DNA from: Hedera helix
Taxonomy: Eukaryota > Streptophyta > Magnoliopsida > Apiales > Araliaceae
Reading direction: 5' to 3'
NCBI GenBank assembly: GCA_947179155.2
Contig: OX359274.1
Location: 47,575,564 to 47,639,563, forward strand
Length of the DNA stretch: 64,000 nt
Below the pieces are notes generated by a model, which was given only the letters and a program-made list of their open reading frames with translations, made no database searches and was not told the origin of the DNA. The translations under genes and the position numbers were made by a program. This document shows positions 12,812 to 23,700 of this stretch, piece by piece (positions within the stretch are counted from its first letter, which is position 1; the number at the start of each line of letters is the position of its first letter).

Positions 12812-14397
12812 TGGTATGTACTCCATACAACGATCATGGAAGTTGTGCTAGTCATGGCGGATGTGAAGGTCGTAGCGGTGATAAGTGACCAGCAGGTTCA
12901 GGTACAATAACTTACACATTTATTAATTATAAGGATATTTATTTTTATTTTTATTTTTGACAGTTTTTTTATATTATTGTCAGGATTATATATTATTTAT
13001 ATCGAGTTATTCACATATTGATCTACATAGGTGACCTCCCTAAGCCTCAAAATGGACTAGCACGTGGGTTGCTAGGGAATCCACCTCAAACGCCTCATAT
13101 ATGTTGTGTAGGGACCCACAAGTAATTTTAGATTATGTTCTTACCATACTACTTATTTGTTTTATATAAAATAATGTATGTATATATAGTTGAAATTTTT
13201 TACATGTATTCATTTTAATTGCAATATCTTATAGACCCTCGAAACATGTTATTTAGTATCGTTCACAACCGATTCTCAAGTGCATGGATGAGGTGGGCGG
13301 ACGTTAAGGATCGCAGATGACAGATGATTATTAACAAGTTTCGTGTAAGATGTTACTTTATGTACATATTCTTTTTTATCATTATTTTTGTGTAACTTTA
13401 TATTATTTACTAATACCGTAATGTGTTTTATGCAGCGATACTATAGATTTAATAACGATAAAGAAGAGCAAGGCATGATAGTCCTCCGAGAATATTTATA
13501 GTCAAATTGGCATAAATGGGTGTATGACTGGAAGAAGAAAGACGAGAGCAAGATGACAGACGAATAGACATTTAGAGATGTTCATCCTGATTTTATTGGG
13601 GCTGAGGTTTAGGATCAGATGTGCGACATTTGGGAGGGGATGTTTTTAAGAAGATGTCAGTATAGCGTTCAGCAACCCGCTCGCAGAGTCAGATTCCACA
13701 TTGCACAGGGTCCTAGTCATACGACATATACAGGGAGAAACTACAAACTAAACTTAATCACCTACCTTTTCGCTTGGAGTTTTGGTGGCATGCCCACCAG
13801 AAGAAAGGTGATGGTGGTTTTCTCTCACCTGAGGCAGAGCAAATTAATGAAAGTAATTTTTAATTTTATTTTGTTTATACTTTAATTCATGCAATTAGTA
13901 TTTATATTCTTTCAAATCTTTATGTTTTTATTTCAGACTAGGTTTCATGACCTTATTGAGGCTCGGGATACTCAAAGAGTTGATACTGAGGTAGATTCCT
14001 CCACGCGTGAAGATGAAAAGATTGATGACTGGCTATAGACTATAGGAGGATCGAAGAAAAATCAGATTTTGAGCATGCCAAGAGTCCTAGCATACATTGT
14101 AGTGCTTACTGCGAGAGTCAGACGTCGCCCCTCTACTAGATCAAATGGTGTAAATGGATCGGAAGTTGGACTATCCTCATCGGACGATTTCTTTCGGAGG
14201 ATCGTTGAGGGTTGCATGGCGAGCAATCAAATCCAATCATGCACACCATCATGTGAGTGTGTTTACCACCTCACCCAGAAAATCATACAGGGTTCCATTG
14301 ATCCAACTTCACGAGACAAATTGTGGGGTCTAGTAACGCAAGAGGCCGTTCGAATAGCAGCGGTTGTACTTGCAAACATTTTCCCCACACATATTTG
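12812..14397 (+). pseudogene. CACTA second ORF, PF03004-like (plant transposase Ptta/En/Spm)
   Basis: Multi-exon relic. Likely exons: 12812-12900 (start ATG, MVCTPYNDHG), 13031-13127 (GDLPKPQNGLARGLLGN), 13235-13344 (NRFSSAWMRW), 13438-13850 and 13937-14397, with GT-AG-like borders. The diagnostic core is LEFWWHAHQKKGDGGFLSP at about 13775-13831, followed by RDTQRVDTEVDSSTREDE. This protein family accompanies the CACTA transposase and is thought to bind subterminal repeats. In-frame stops occur near 12888, 13498, 13566, 13609 and 14036. The last exon is repeated, diverged, at 53511-53785. Inactive. Confidence 0.7.
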
Positions 14398-14540
14398 ACA
14401 AGTAAATAAAAATCATAATTTACATCTTTAAATATATAGTTTGTACTAATATATATTATATTGATTATATAAATGTTAAAAAGTTATAAAAAAAACAATT
14501 ACCTAACTTATTTTAAAAAAAAATTAAACAACTATAGAAA

Positions 14541-16993
14541 AAGTACTTTATGGCTATTTTCAGTGACCAAAGCGTGTCTAAATTTACATTTTGATAATGA
14601 AATATTGTAGTTCGGAAATATACGAATCCAACAAGACCAATTTAAAGTCAATCGGACTTGTAGATTTTATTTTATTCAAGTTTTAGTGAATGAGGCAAAA
14701 TCAAGAAATGTTAAAAGCATTTTGCTAGTTTTCTTGGGGAAAAAACGGTCGGTCCGATTTTTTTAACTTGTGGGGACCGGTTCGGGTCTTTCTACGCCGG
14801 TTCCTGTGATGGTTCTAAAAGAGAAAATATTTGTAATTTAATAAAGAATATTATAAAACTTAATTTGGATAATTATGATGTCATTAGATATTTATTAAAA
14901 TTAATAATTGATTAATACCTAACTAAATAATAAAAATAGTAGATAATTAATAATTATTTTGTGACTAAATATTAATTAAACTATTTATTATTTATTTAAT
15001 TAATAGTAAATAATCGATAAAGATAATTATTTGATTAAATTATCATTAAAGTAACATTAAATAATAATTAAAGAATAATTAAGTTGTTAACTAGTTATTT
15101 ATTATTTAATTAAGATTAAATAATAAATGAGGGTATTTAATTAATTATTTATTATTTAATTAACATTAAATAATAATTAAAGATAATTAAAGTTAATACA
15201 CTAATTATTTATTATTTAATTAAGATTAAATAATAAGTAAGGATAATTAATTATTGTTTCATTAACATTAAATAGTAATTAAAGATAATCAAAGTTAATA
15301 AACTAATTATTTATTATTTAATTAAGATTAAATAATAAGTAAGGATAATTAAATAAATAATTATTATTTAATTCACATTAAATAATAATTAAAGATAATT
15401 AAATTTAATAAACTAATTATTTATAATTTAATTAAGATTAACTAATAAGTAAGAATAATTAATTAATTAATTAATATTTAATTAACATTAAATAATAATT
15501 AAAGACGATTAACGCCAATAAACTAATTATTTATTATTTAATTAAGATTAAATAATAAGTAATGCTAATTAACTAATTAATTATTATTTGTTAAGGAGGA
15601 TGAAAATTAATAAACTAATATTTATCATTTAATTAATGATTAATTATAAATAAGAAGGATTAATAAGCATGTGAATAATTAGCTATGCAATGATAACTAA
15701 GGATAGTTATCATTTATACTAATTAATAATAAATGTGGTAATAAAACAATTATAATAAATTGTTTAAGAATTTAAATAATTTTATAGGTAATGTTGTAAG
15801 TTTATTAAATTAATATTACTTAAATAGCTGTAATATTTGATGGTTAAATACATTTAAGGGTATTACCTAAGGTAAATGATATGAAAATTCTTCACAATGT
15901 GTTATATGATAGTAAGGGATTTAATGCTATGTAAATAATAAACTTAAATGTTTAAATGATCGATTATATACAGTACTAATTGATAGGCCAACGTTATCAA
16001 TATTAGGCATTTAAGAGAAGTTTAAATTAAGTAAATTAGCCGTAAATCGACAGATAAACAAGTTCTTTAACCTTACTCAAATTTATATTGAGCAAATTTT
16101 CTAACTCTACTCAATATTATTATGCTACTTCTTAAATCTTGAATTTATATTATATTGCAAGTTATTTCATAATAATATTATTGCAAATCGTATATATTAT
16201 TTGAATTCATATTCCATTCTTGAGTTATGAATTGATTAAAAAAGAAGTCCGAACCACTTGTTTGTCTAGACCTATGTGAAGTTTATTTTGAAAGTTATCC
16301 AAACCATAATGGTACGGATTCTTAGACTGAGAAGAACAACCTATAATGGAGAAGAACCTAAGTATCGGACAAACGATACACACAAAATAAATGTTATGCA
16401 TATATATGTGGTACGCAAGGCTGATCCCCTTAAATACAGTTCTAAAAATGTAACCTAAGAGGGTCATTCAAGTGATTGATTCCTCAAAGCATACGTTCAC
16501 GGTCTTTCGACCACTCAGCACTTAAATAATAAATTTTCACTCATTAAATTATGCGTTGATTATACCAAATTCATATTATTGAATCTTTCAGTCATTATTC
16601 TTATTCATGGCATATTTTGTATTTATTTTAAACTTGTTGGGCAAACTAGTTGTTTACCCTTGCTGTGTTATGAAATTATTGCAACTAAACCTGAGGAGTT
16701 AGGTATAGATGAAGGCAAAGGAAAAATGAAATCTTAATTATCTGGATAGCTGTTAGTCTATTTATATTTTGTTTAAGACTTATAAGATTGTAACGCAAAA
16801 CTAGTATTTTTTTGTAGTTTGTGATATATATTTTAGTAAATGTTGTAGACCTTGGGACTCGAAAGCCATTGTGATAAACAACATATATTTATTTATTTTC
16901 TACATTAGTATTAAATGTTGTTTAGTAGTGATTGTTTATATTATTGTATGAGCACCAAATACGAGGAAGTGGTATCTGAATTTGGAGGTGTCA
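14541..16993. repeat. AT-rich, gene-free region; possible solo LTR
   Basis: No gene. It interrupts the CACTA intron at its left end and ends in GGAGGTGTCACA at 16982-16993, close to the GGGGGCGTCACA end of the Tekay-type LTRs at 32081 and 38852, preceded by GTGGTATCTGAATTTG. That suggests a diverged LTR of the same superfamily. No matching 5' terminus or target duplication could be found, so this stays a suggestion. Confidence 0.3.
15080..15600. repeat. AT-rich tandem repeat, unit about 102-110 bp
   Basis: At least four head-to-tail units, each containing AACTAATTATTTATTATTT, then AATTAAGATTAAATAATAAG and ACATTAAATAATAATTAAAG. Unit starts fall near 15200, 15301, 15411 and 15519, with a more diverged copy to the left. 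Confidence 0.75.
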
Positions 16994-18600
16994 CAACTAT
17001 TCTACCTATGATTTGGAGTTTTATGTCATAGCTTAGTCTCTGAAGCATTGGCTTCATTATCTAATACAATGAGAGTTTATTCTTGTCGCTGATCATAAGG
17101 CCCTAAAGTACACTAATAGTCACATAAGCTGAGCGGAAGACATGTCAAGTGGGTGACATACTTGCAAGAGCTTACTTTTACACTAAAGCAACAAACTGGA
17201 AGTCTGAACCGTCTTGCCAATGCATTAAGTCAACGTACATTGCTCCTTAACACCATGAGTAACAAAGTTATAGGTTTTGAGACCTTTACTGAAATGTATG
17301 TAGCAAACCCTTCCTTCGGGGAGATAGTTCGGGAGGTGAGTGAAGGTCTGCGACATGATTTTATTCTTCATAATGGTTATCTATTTCTGGGATTACAATT
17401 ATGTATTCCATATTATTCACTGAGGCAGCAGGTCATTAGTGAACTTCATAACGAAGGTCAATTCGGGTGAGATAAGACATTGACCTTGGTTTTGGTTGAT
17501 TACTATTGGCCCAAAGTATCTTGTGATGTGCCTCACTATGTGGAGCGTTGCTATGTATGTCAGTTGTCCAAAGGAGTTCTTACCAATGCAGGATTGTACA
17601 TTCCCTTACTTGTTCCTAAAGCTCCTTGGTTTGATGTGAGTATGGATTTTGTATTGGTTTTACCCCAAACCCAGCGGGCGATGGATTCTATTTTGATGGT
17701 GGTTGATCAGTTCTCAAAAATGGCTCATTTTGTGGCTTGCCGAAAAACAATAGATGCTAACCAGATCACCTATATTTATTTTCGAGAGATTGTGCGTTTG
17801 CATAGTATTTCGAAGTCAATTACTTTCGTCCGAGACACTAAGTTCATGAGTCACTTCTGGAGGAGTTTATGGGAGAAAATGGGAACACGTTTGAATTTCA
17901 GTAGCGCATATCACCCTCAAACTGACAGTTAGACTGAAGTGGTGAACCGAAATTTAGGCAATCTTTTACGATGTCTAGCTGGAACTAAACCGAAGAAATG
18001 GGATTTAGCGCTTTCTCATGCAGAGTTTGCATATAACCAATCAAAGAATAGAACCACAAGCATGAGTCCTTTCAAGATCGTCTATGGACATAATCCATCA
18101 GGAGAGTCCTAGACTTAGCTTCTATTCCACGGGTCGGTCGTGTGCACCCCAAGGCAGATGAAATGGCAGAATATCTTTAGAGTATCACGAGAACGATGCC
18201 AAGTATAAGGATCGAGTTGACAATCGTCGGCGTCAAGTACTTTTTGAAGTAAGTGACTTTGTCTGGGCAGTATTGACTCGTCACCAATTTCCTATTGGGG
18301 AGTATAGTATAACAAACTTAAGGCTCAGAAGATTGGACCATGTGAGGTTCTACAGAAGATCAATGATAATGTTTATCGACTACGTATTCCTAGCCATCTG
18401 CGGACTTCGGACGTCTTTAATGTCAAACATTTAAGTCCTTGTTCTGGGGAGCCCGAGGACAACAATGTGAACTCGATGACGAGTTCTTTCTAACCTAAGG
18501 TGACTGATGCAAGAGGATTCGAGCCCAATGATGTTGAGTTGTTGGATAATACATTGATGGCATTGAATTACCTGAAGTTAGAGGATCAGCGCAAGCCTGA
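16994..18600 (+). pseudogene. Ty3 (chromovirus-like) RNase H-integrase relic
   Basis: 3' part of a Ty3 pol, distinct from the Athila and Tekay copies here. It begins in RNase H (YSTYDLEFYV, then ADHKALKYTNS), shifts frame near 17125, and from 17153 reads integrase: zinc region (HYVERCYVCQLSKG), first Asp in VSMDFVLVLPQTQ, second in FVRDTKFMSHFWRSLW, and Glu in TEVVNRNLGNLL. Stops at 17468 and 17930 sit in that frame (family Arg and Gln). The GPY/F-like tail follows in other frames (EVLQKINDNVYRLRIPSHL, VFNVKHLSP, about 18340-18450). No chromodomain or LTR is clear. Confidence 0.82.
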
Positions 18601-19162
18601 CAAGTGTTGATGTCTTTGGATGAGTTTGGTTTGCTTCGAGAGTTCGGATAATATCTTCGGGGTCGGCTTCGGGTTGATATGTTTGGCTTCAGCGTCTCTT
18701 TGTCGGAAGTTCAACTTTGGGTATCCTTTTGAGTTTGCCTTAGGGCACTCTTGGCTTCGGGCTTTCTTATTCTCTTGGTTTATTTTTGTTTTCTTTTATG
18801 GTAATAATTTTAGTAAATATTTTCTGTTATTACGTCACATGGCATAATTTTAGGAGTTTGGTAGTATTCGTGTGATGTGATTATAAGGACCTATTACATG
18901 GCATAATTTTAGTAGTTGATACGTGGCATAACTTTAACAGTTTGTCAGAGTTTGTTACGTGACTGTAAAAGTTGTTTAGTGCTGATCAAGTATGTTTTTT
19001 AGCTATAAAGCCCGGCTTGTGGGCTAAAGGACGGGGAGCTTTTGATTTTGATAAAATGGAATTGAGCACTAGAGAGGTTTCTCTTTGTCCCTTTGCGCGT
19101 ATATTTTTCTGTTAACCCAGCCCGTAGGATAATCGTTATTGCTATTCTGCTCCGGCGTCAGC
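18601..19162. other. gene-free junction between Ty3 relic and SDR pseudogene
   Basis: No gene. Three imperfect copies of a phrase around CATGGCATAATTTTAG occur at about 18837, 18897 and 18921. It could be the remains of the Ty3 3' LTR, since it separates pol from an SDR gene that lacks its first part, but no TG..CA pair with a duplication is visible. Confidence 0.35.
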
Positions 19163-20108
19163 ATGAAATTGTAAACAAGCTAGCAGGGTTTGGTGCCGCT
19201 GTCCACACATGCTCCCGTGACCTTGATGAGTGCTTACAGCAATGGAAAAACGAAGGGCTTTAGTGACAGGATCAGTATGTGACCTCTTGTCACGAACTCA
19301 GCGCGATAACCTGATGCAGACTGTCTCTTCCATCTTCAATGGAAAGCTCAACATTCTAGTAAGTTCTAACTCTTCTTCAAGCATATATCTAAATCAAGCT
19401 GAATGAAATTTATTCGTATTTTTTTAATTCGACGTTAACTTTCCTTATTTTAGGCAAACAATGCAGGAATAGCTATTGCGAAAGAAATTATGGAATTTAG
19501 TGCAGAAGATTTTTCAGCAATAATGGGAACTAATTTTGAGGCTGCATTCCATTTATGTCAACTTGCACGTCCCTTCTTAAAGGCAACAGGAAATGGAAGC
19601 ATCATATTCATCTCTTTTGTTGCTGGTGTAATCGGATTTCCTTATGTTTCTATATATGCTGCATCTAAAGGTACCTATAAAGTTTTTGATATCACCAAGA
19701 AGTTGATTTTGATCACTCACATATTTGCTCTCATTGTTTTTCTAGGAGCAATGAATCAACTCACTAAGAACTTGGCATGTGAATGGGCTAAGGATAATAT
19801 TCGCTCTAACGGATTGCGCCTTGGGTCATCAGAACATCATCTTAGAAACAGTACCATCCCCTGTTTTACTTCGATTCTCCTTTCAATTTCATGATACTGT
19901 TAATGACCCTTGATTATTGAGACAAAACTGTTGAGACGTTTTACGTGCAGAAGAAACAGAACGCATGATCTCTAGAACTCCTATTCGGCGTGCCGAAGAG
20001 CCTAATGAAATTTCATCCCTAGTGGCATTCCTATGTTTTCCTGCTGCTTCATATATTACTGGCCAGATTATTTGTGTTGATGGTGGATTTACAATCAGTG
20101 GTTATTAA
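19163..20108 (+). pseudogene. tropinone-reductase-like short-chain dehydrogenase, decayed
   Basis: NADPH-dependent SDR of the tropinone reductase-like family. Exon pieces: up to 19358 (LAGFGAAVHTCSRDLDECL, VTGSVCDLLSRTQR), 19454-19670 (NNAGIAIAKEIMEF, YVSIYAASK), 19746-about 19890 (MNQLTKNLACEWAKDNIRSN), 19951-20108 (RMISRTPIRRAEEPNEISSL to CVDGGFTISGY-stop). Borders are GT-AG. The N-terminal cofactor-binding TGGTRGIG region is absent, apparently lost at the junction with the Ty3 relic. Frames shift near 19261, 19814 and 19844. The catalytic Tyr-x3-Lys (YAASK) remains, but the catalytic Ser, 13 residues before the Tyr, is Phe (ISFVAG where the family has ISSVAG). Not functional. Confidence 0.88.
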
Positions 20109-20114
20109 ACTCCA

Positions 20115-20484
20115 CAAGCCAAGACTAGAAACAATCTTTAAAGTCTACTGCTGATGCCCTAAATGTGTTGGCATCACCCCTTTTGCTATTGTCTTGTATA
20201 CTACGAACCTTCCAAATCACTATCTTGGTCCTTGCTAGTGCAGTGAGCTAGAAACCAGTTTCCCTTTACTCAACTATTTTATCTAAAGGACTCCCAACTC
20301 AAGCCAAGACTTGAAACAATCTTTAAAGTCTATTGCTGATGCCCTAAATGTGTTGGCATCAACCCTTTCGCTATTATCTTGTATTCTACGAACCTTCCAA
20401 ATCACTATCTTGGCCCTTGCTAGTGCAGTGAGCTAGAAACCAGTTTCCCTTTACTCAACTATTTTATCTAAAGGACTCCCAACT
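20115..20484. repeat. two-copy tandem duplication, 185 bp
   Basis: 20115-20299 is repeated at 20300-20484 with only a handful of differences. The unit runs from CAAGCCAAGACT to GGACTCCCAACT. It starts seven bases after the SDR stop codon, so it duplicates the 3' flank of that gene. Confidence 0.93.
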
Positions 20485-20735
20485 CAAGTTTGGAGTGTTC
20501 ACAACTTCGCATGCATGTGAATATGATGATTGAAATTGTCACAAAATAACTAATATACAATAGCAATTTAAATTCTGTCCAAGGTAGTAAAAGAAGAGGG
20601 GGGGGTGGTAAGATGTACAAGTATTATTAGGAATTTATTTCCAACCTAGGTCCAAAGTAGGTGACTTGGTTGTTTAAAGGTGGATGCAGACCAACAAAAT
20701 TTAGCCTTGGAATGAGTTCGGCATCATTGTAGACA
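20485..20735. other. intergenic, probable 3' UTR of the bHLH gene
   Basis: No gene. Contains a G-run (20601-20608). The part next to 20736 is presumably the 3' untranslated region of the minus-strand bHLH gene; no clear poly(A) signal was chosen. Confidence 0.4.
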
Positions 20736-23700
20736 TCATTGTAGAAGCTGCATCAGTGGCCAGAAGATATCCAATCTGTGGAAGCTTCTAGGAACCTGTT
20801 TTCACATGAGATGTACTTAGAATGTTATCTATGGCCAAATAAGGCTCAAGGCCCTGAAATAACTTTATAATTGAATGACAAACAACTTGATACCTCGACA
20901 ACAAATTGTGCCCATGTGCTTCCCGAGCGATTTTCCATGACACCCTTCAAGACAGTTAGTTCTAGGCGACAAATCACCTCAGAAATCTCAAGGAAGCGCC
21001 CATGGTCATTGCATAGCATCTGTGACAAATTGAGAAAGATTATTCTATGCGCTTGACTGTGCAAAAGATATCATCAGCACTGCAGTGGGCAATAGAACTA
21101 TGAGCAGTTAGCGTAAACAGTTCATGAAAATGCACAAAGCAGACCTCTATTAACATGTGTCCTGGGTATTCAAGATCTTCAACTATTATGGGGCATATTT
21201 GTTTCTCACTTCCCAGTTGAAAAGCCCAGCTGGTCCCATTTTGTTGACCATCATCTCTTTCAGAAGATTTCAAATTCTTTCCTCCAGCTACCTGTAGATT
21301 ATTCACTTTCACATATAAATTCTCAGGTAGCTAATTCTTGACTTCAAATAGAAAAAGATTTATTTTTTCCCTTGTTCTCAGATATATTTTCCTTTCTTTT
21401 CATTCTCAAAACAGAAAATGGATATTAAAAATCAGATGTCAGTTATCCTCTCTGACAGTCTAAAACTGTAATAAGAAAAGATCCAAAAATCACAGGTTTC
21501 CAACCCATCTTATTATATTGTCCAAAGAGATGTACCAGCTAGCATTTCAGTATTAATCTAATATATGGCAATACCATTTTTGTTACAAACAAAATTAAAT
21601 TAACTTAAAATTAATTAAATCCGGTAGCAATTTGATCAAGCAGTGCCTCTTGCCTGCAGCTATTGTCACGCAAAATGGGAAACGACAAGACTGGTCGCAC
21701 ATATTAGGTATAACTTTCACCTTTTACTCAGGTGCAATGCACGTTGGGATTCTTAATTTAAGACATTAACTTTCTCATGAGACGGTGCAGAGAAAGTTAA
21801 ATATTAATAACGCAAGAATAAAAGATATATACATGTCATAGAAACAAACTGACAGCCATTTACCTCTTGATGAAACAATTGTCTCAACATATCGGCCTGA
21901 TCAGTAACGCTTCTCAAGAATAGCATGTGTTGTATTGTTCTCTCTAGAAGACTGTCAATGCTACACTGCAGTTATCATAGAAGGGAAAGCCGGGGAATTT
22001 TTAATCAGAGATAAGAAAGAGAAACTAACTTAATGAGTGGAAGAAGAGAGAGAGTGAGTGAGAGAGACCGAAGAAGTGATTATCAGAATAGCAATAAACT
22101 CTAGTCCTTGAAAAACACTCACCTTCACACCATTTGGGACCAGGTCACGCAGCTTCTTGAGACGGTCCTGGATCAGTTGCCTGTCACGTGGTCTAGGCTT
22201 CTGATTATCACCAGATCTAGCCCTTCTTTTGCTGTCACTAGATAGTTTCGATCCCTTCCGAGGATGTGTTGAGCGACGCCCTTTTTTCAGCTGCTCTTCA
22301 CCAATCATTGCACCCGTCACACTCTCAAATGAAGAAGCTGAAGGTGATGTACTATTATTAGCATTTCTACCCTTATGAGCAAATACAGATGTCACACAGC
22401 TCCGGGGAGCTGCATCCTCCACCACCAAGGTACGTCTTTCAGATTCACGTTGTTCTTCAGGAAAAGCAGAAAAAATTTCAGGTGAGGTCGTAGATGACTT
22501 TATATCAGATAAATTCTTATCCAAACTACAATTTACATCCGCCACTTCAGATCCTAATAGATGTTTGCCATCATCTCCTTCAATATATGGTCCACCAGTT
22601 TCCCGGACTGATGGCCCAGTACCATAACCGAATTCACCATTCCATATCAGACCTGGGCTGTTATACTCATCCTCACCTGAGACAGGGGTCTCCCACAAAT
22701 ATCTGTTCGTCTGTCCCATGATTGTAGGCCCAAGTGCTTTATGCAGTTCACAATCTCTGGGAAAGCTGAAGAAAGTGTAAATGTTACCAGCATCCTTGTC
22801 TACTAGAGATTGTGTGCTCATGCCCCCGTCAGAGTGAGTCTCTATGGCATATTCTCCTCTAAATGTCCCCCTATTGTCATCGTTAGGCTGAGAAAATGAC
22901 TGTAACTCTTCTTCTATACAAGAAAATCTAAACAAACTATTCTCCATCATCTCTACCGTGTTGCAATCAAACGACTGACCAAGTGTTTCTGGATCTTCTG
23001 GTTCTTCCCCCAAACCCATTAATTGGACACTGACATCGTTCTCAGTTGAAGTATTGGGAATTTTCAGTACATCTTCCCCAACTATTTTTCGTAAATTCTC
23101 ACCCTTGTTTGGTGGTGTAATTTGATTTGTGGTTGACAACATGTGGCATGTTTGTATGACACTGCCAACAACAGTAGAATCCTCAGATTTTATTCCATTC
23201 ATAGAAAGGCCAGACAACTCATTCTCCACCAGAGTAGACATCGGTGATGAAGCTGAATGAGAATTAAAATGCATATTCGCCGAGAAAGGGACAGAACATT
23301 CCACAAATTCTTGATATGCTAAAAACTTATCTTTGAGATTAGCAACTAGTGCCAGATCCTCAGCAACCTGAAGGAAAAAGTGTATCATCTGAGATTAACC
23401 TTCAATAGCCTTTGCACATGTAGACAGGAAAGAGGGAAAGAGGGAGAGGGAGGGAGGGAGGGGAATAGAGAGACAGGTCATCTCGAAATGATAATGAGTC
23501 CTTATATAAGTGTACATCATATATGCATCACTAGTCAAACACTAAGCAAGTAAGCAGTCACAGGCTTCTAAACGCTTTTAGTAATATTGAAATTATATTA
23601 TGCAGCAATAGTTTTCATATACAAATACAAGTTCCATGCATAATAATCATAATTTACACACACCGTTTCTAGTGAACCGAGTTGTAGAACTCCATGTGGA

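Larger units (their letters stand above)
11880..14540 (+). mobile_element. CACTA (En/Spm) transposon, 3' half, copy 1
   Basis: Two coding relics in the order expected for plant CACTA elements: the end of the main transposase and then a second ORF of the plant transposase (Ptta/En/Spm, PF03004) type. From about 14130 to 14540 it matches the second copy at 53.5 kb base for base in long stretches. It is cut off at about 14541, inside an intron that in copy 2 holds a tandem array. The 5' half and both termini are missing here. Confidence 0.8.

Noticed and set aside
20840..20870. Exon GLEPYLAIDNIL... as the last exon of the bHLH gene
   Set aside because: A TTTCAG acceptor exists there, but splicing to GTTCCTAGAAGC at 20795 gives the family's C-terminal DIFWPLMQLLQ and a proper stop.
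23368..23388. ATG at 23388 as start of a 452-aa bHLH protein, and the end at 22030
   Set aside because: The first codons (MIHFFLQ) are intron followed by an acceptor, and the last 31 codons after GVK are intron following a GTGAGTG donor. The real exon is 23367-22123.
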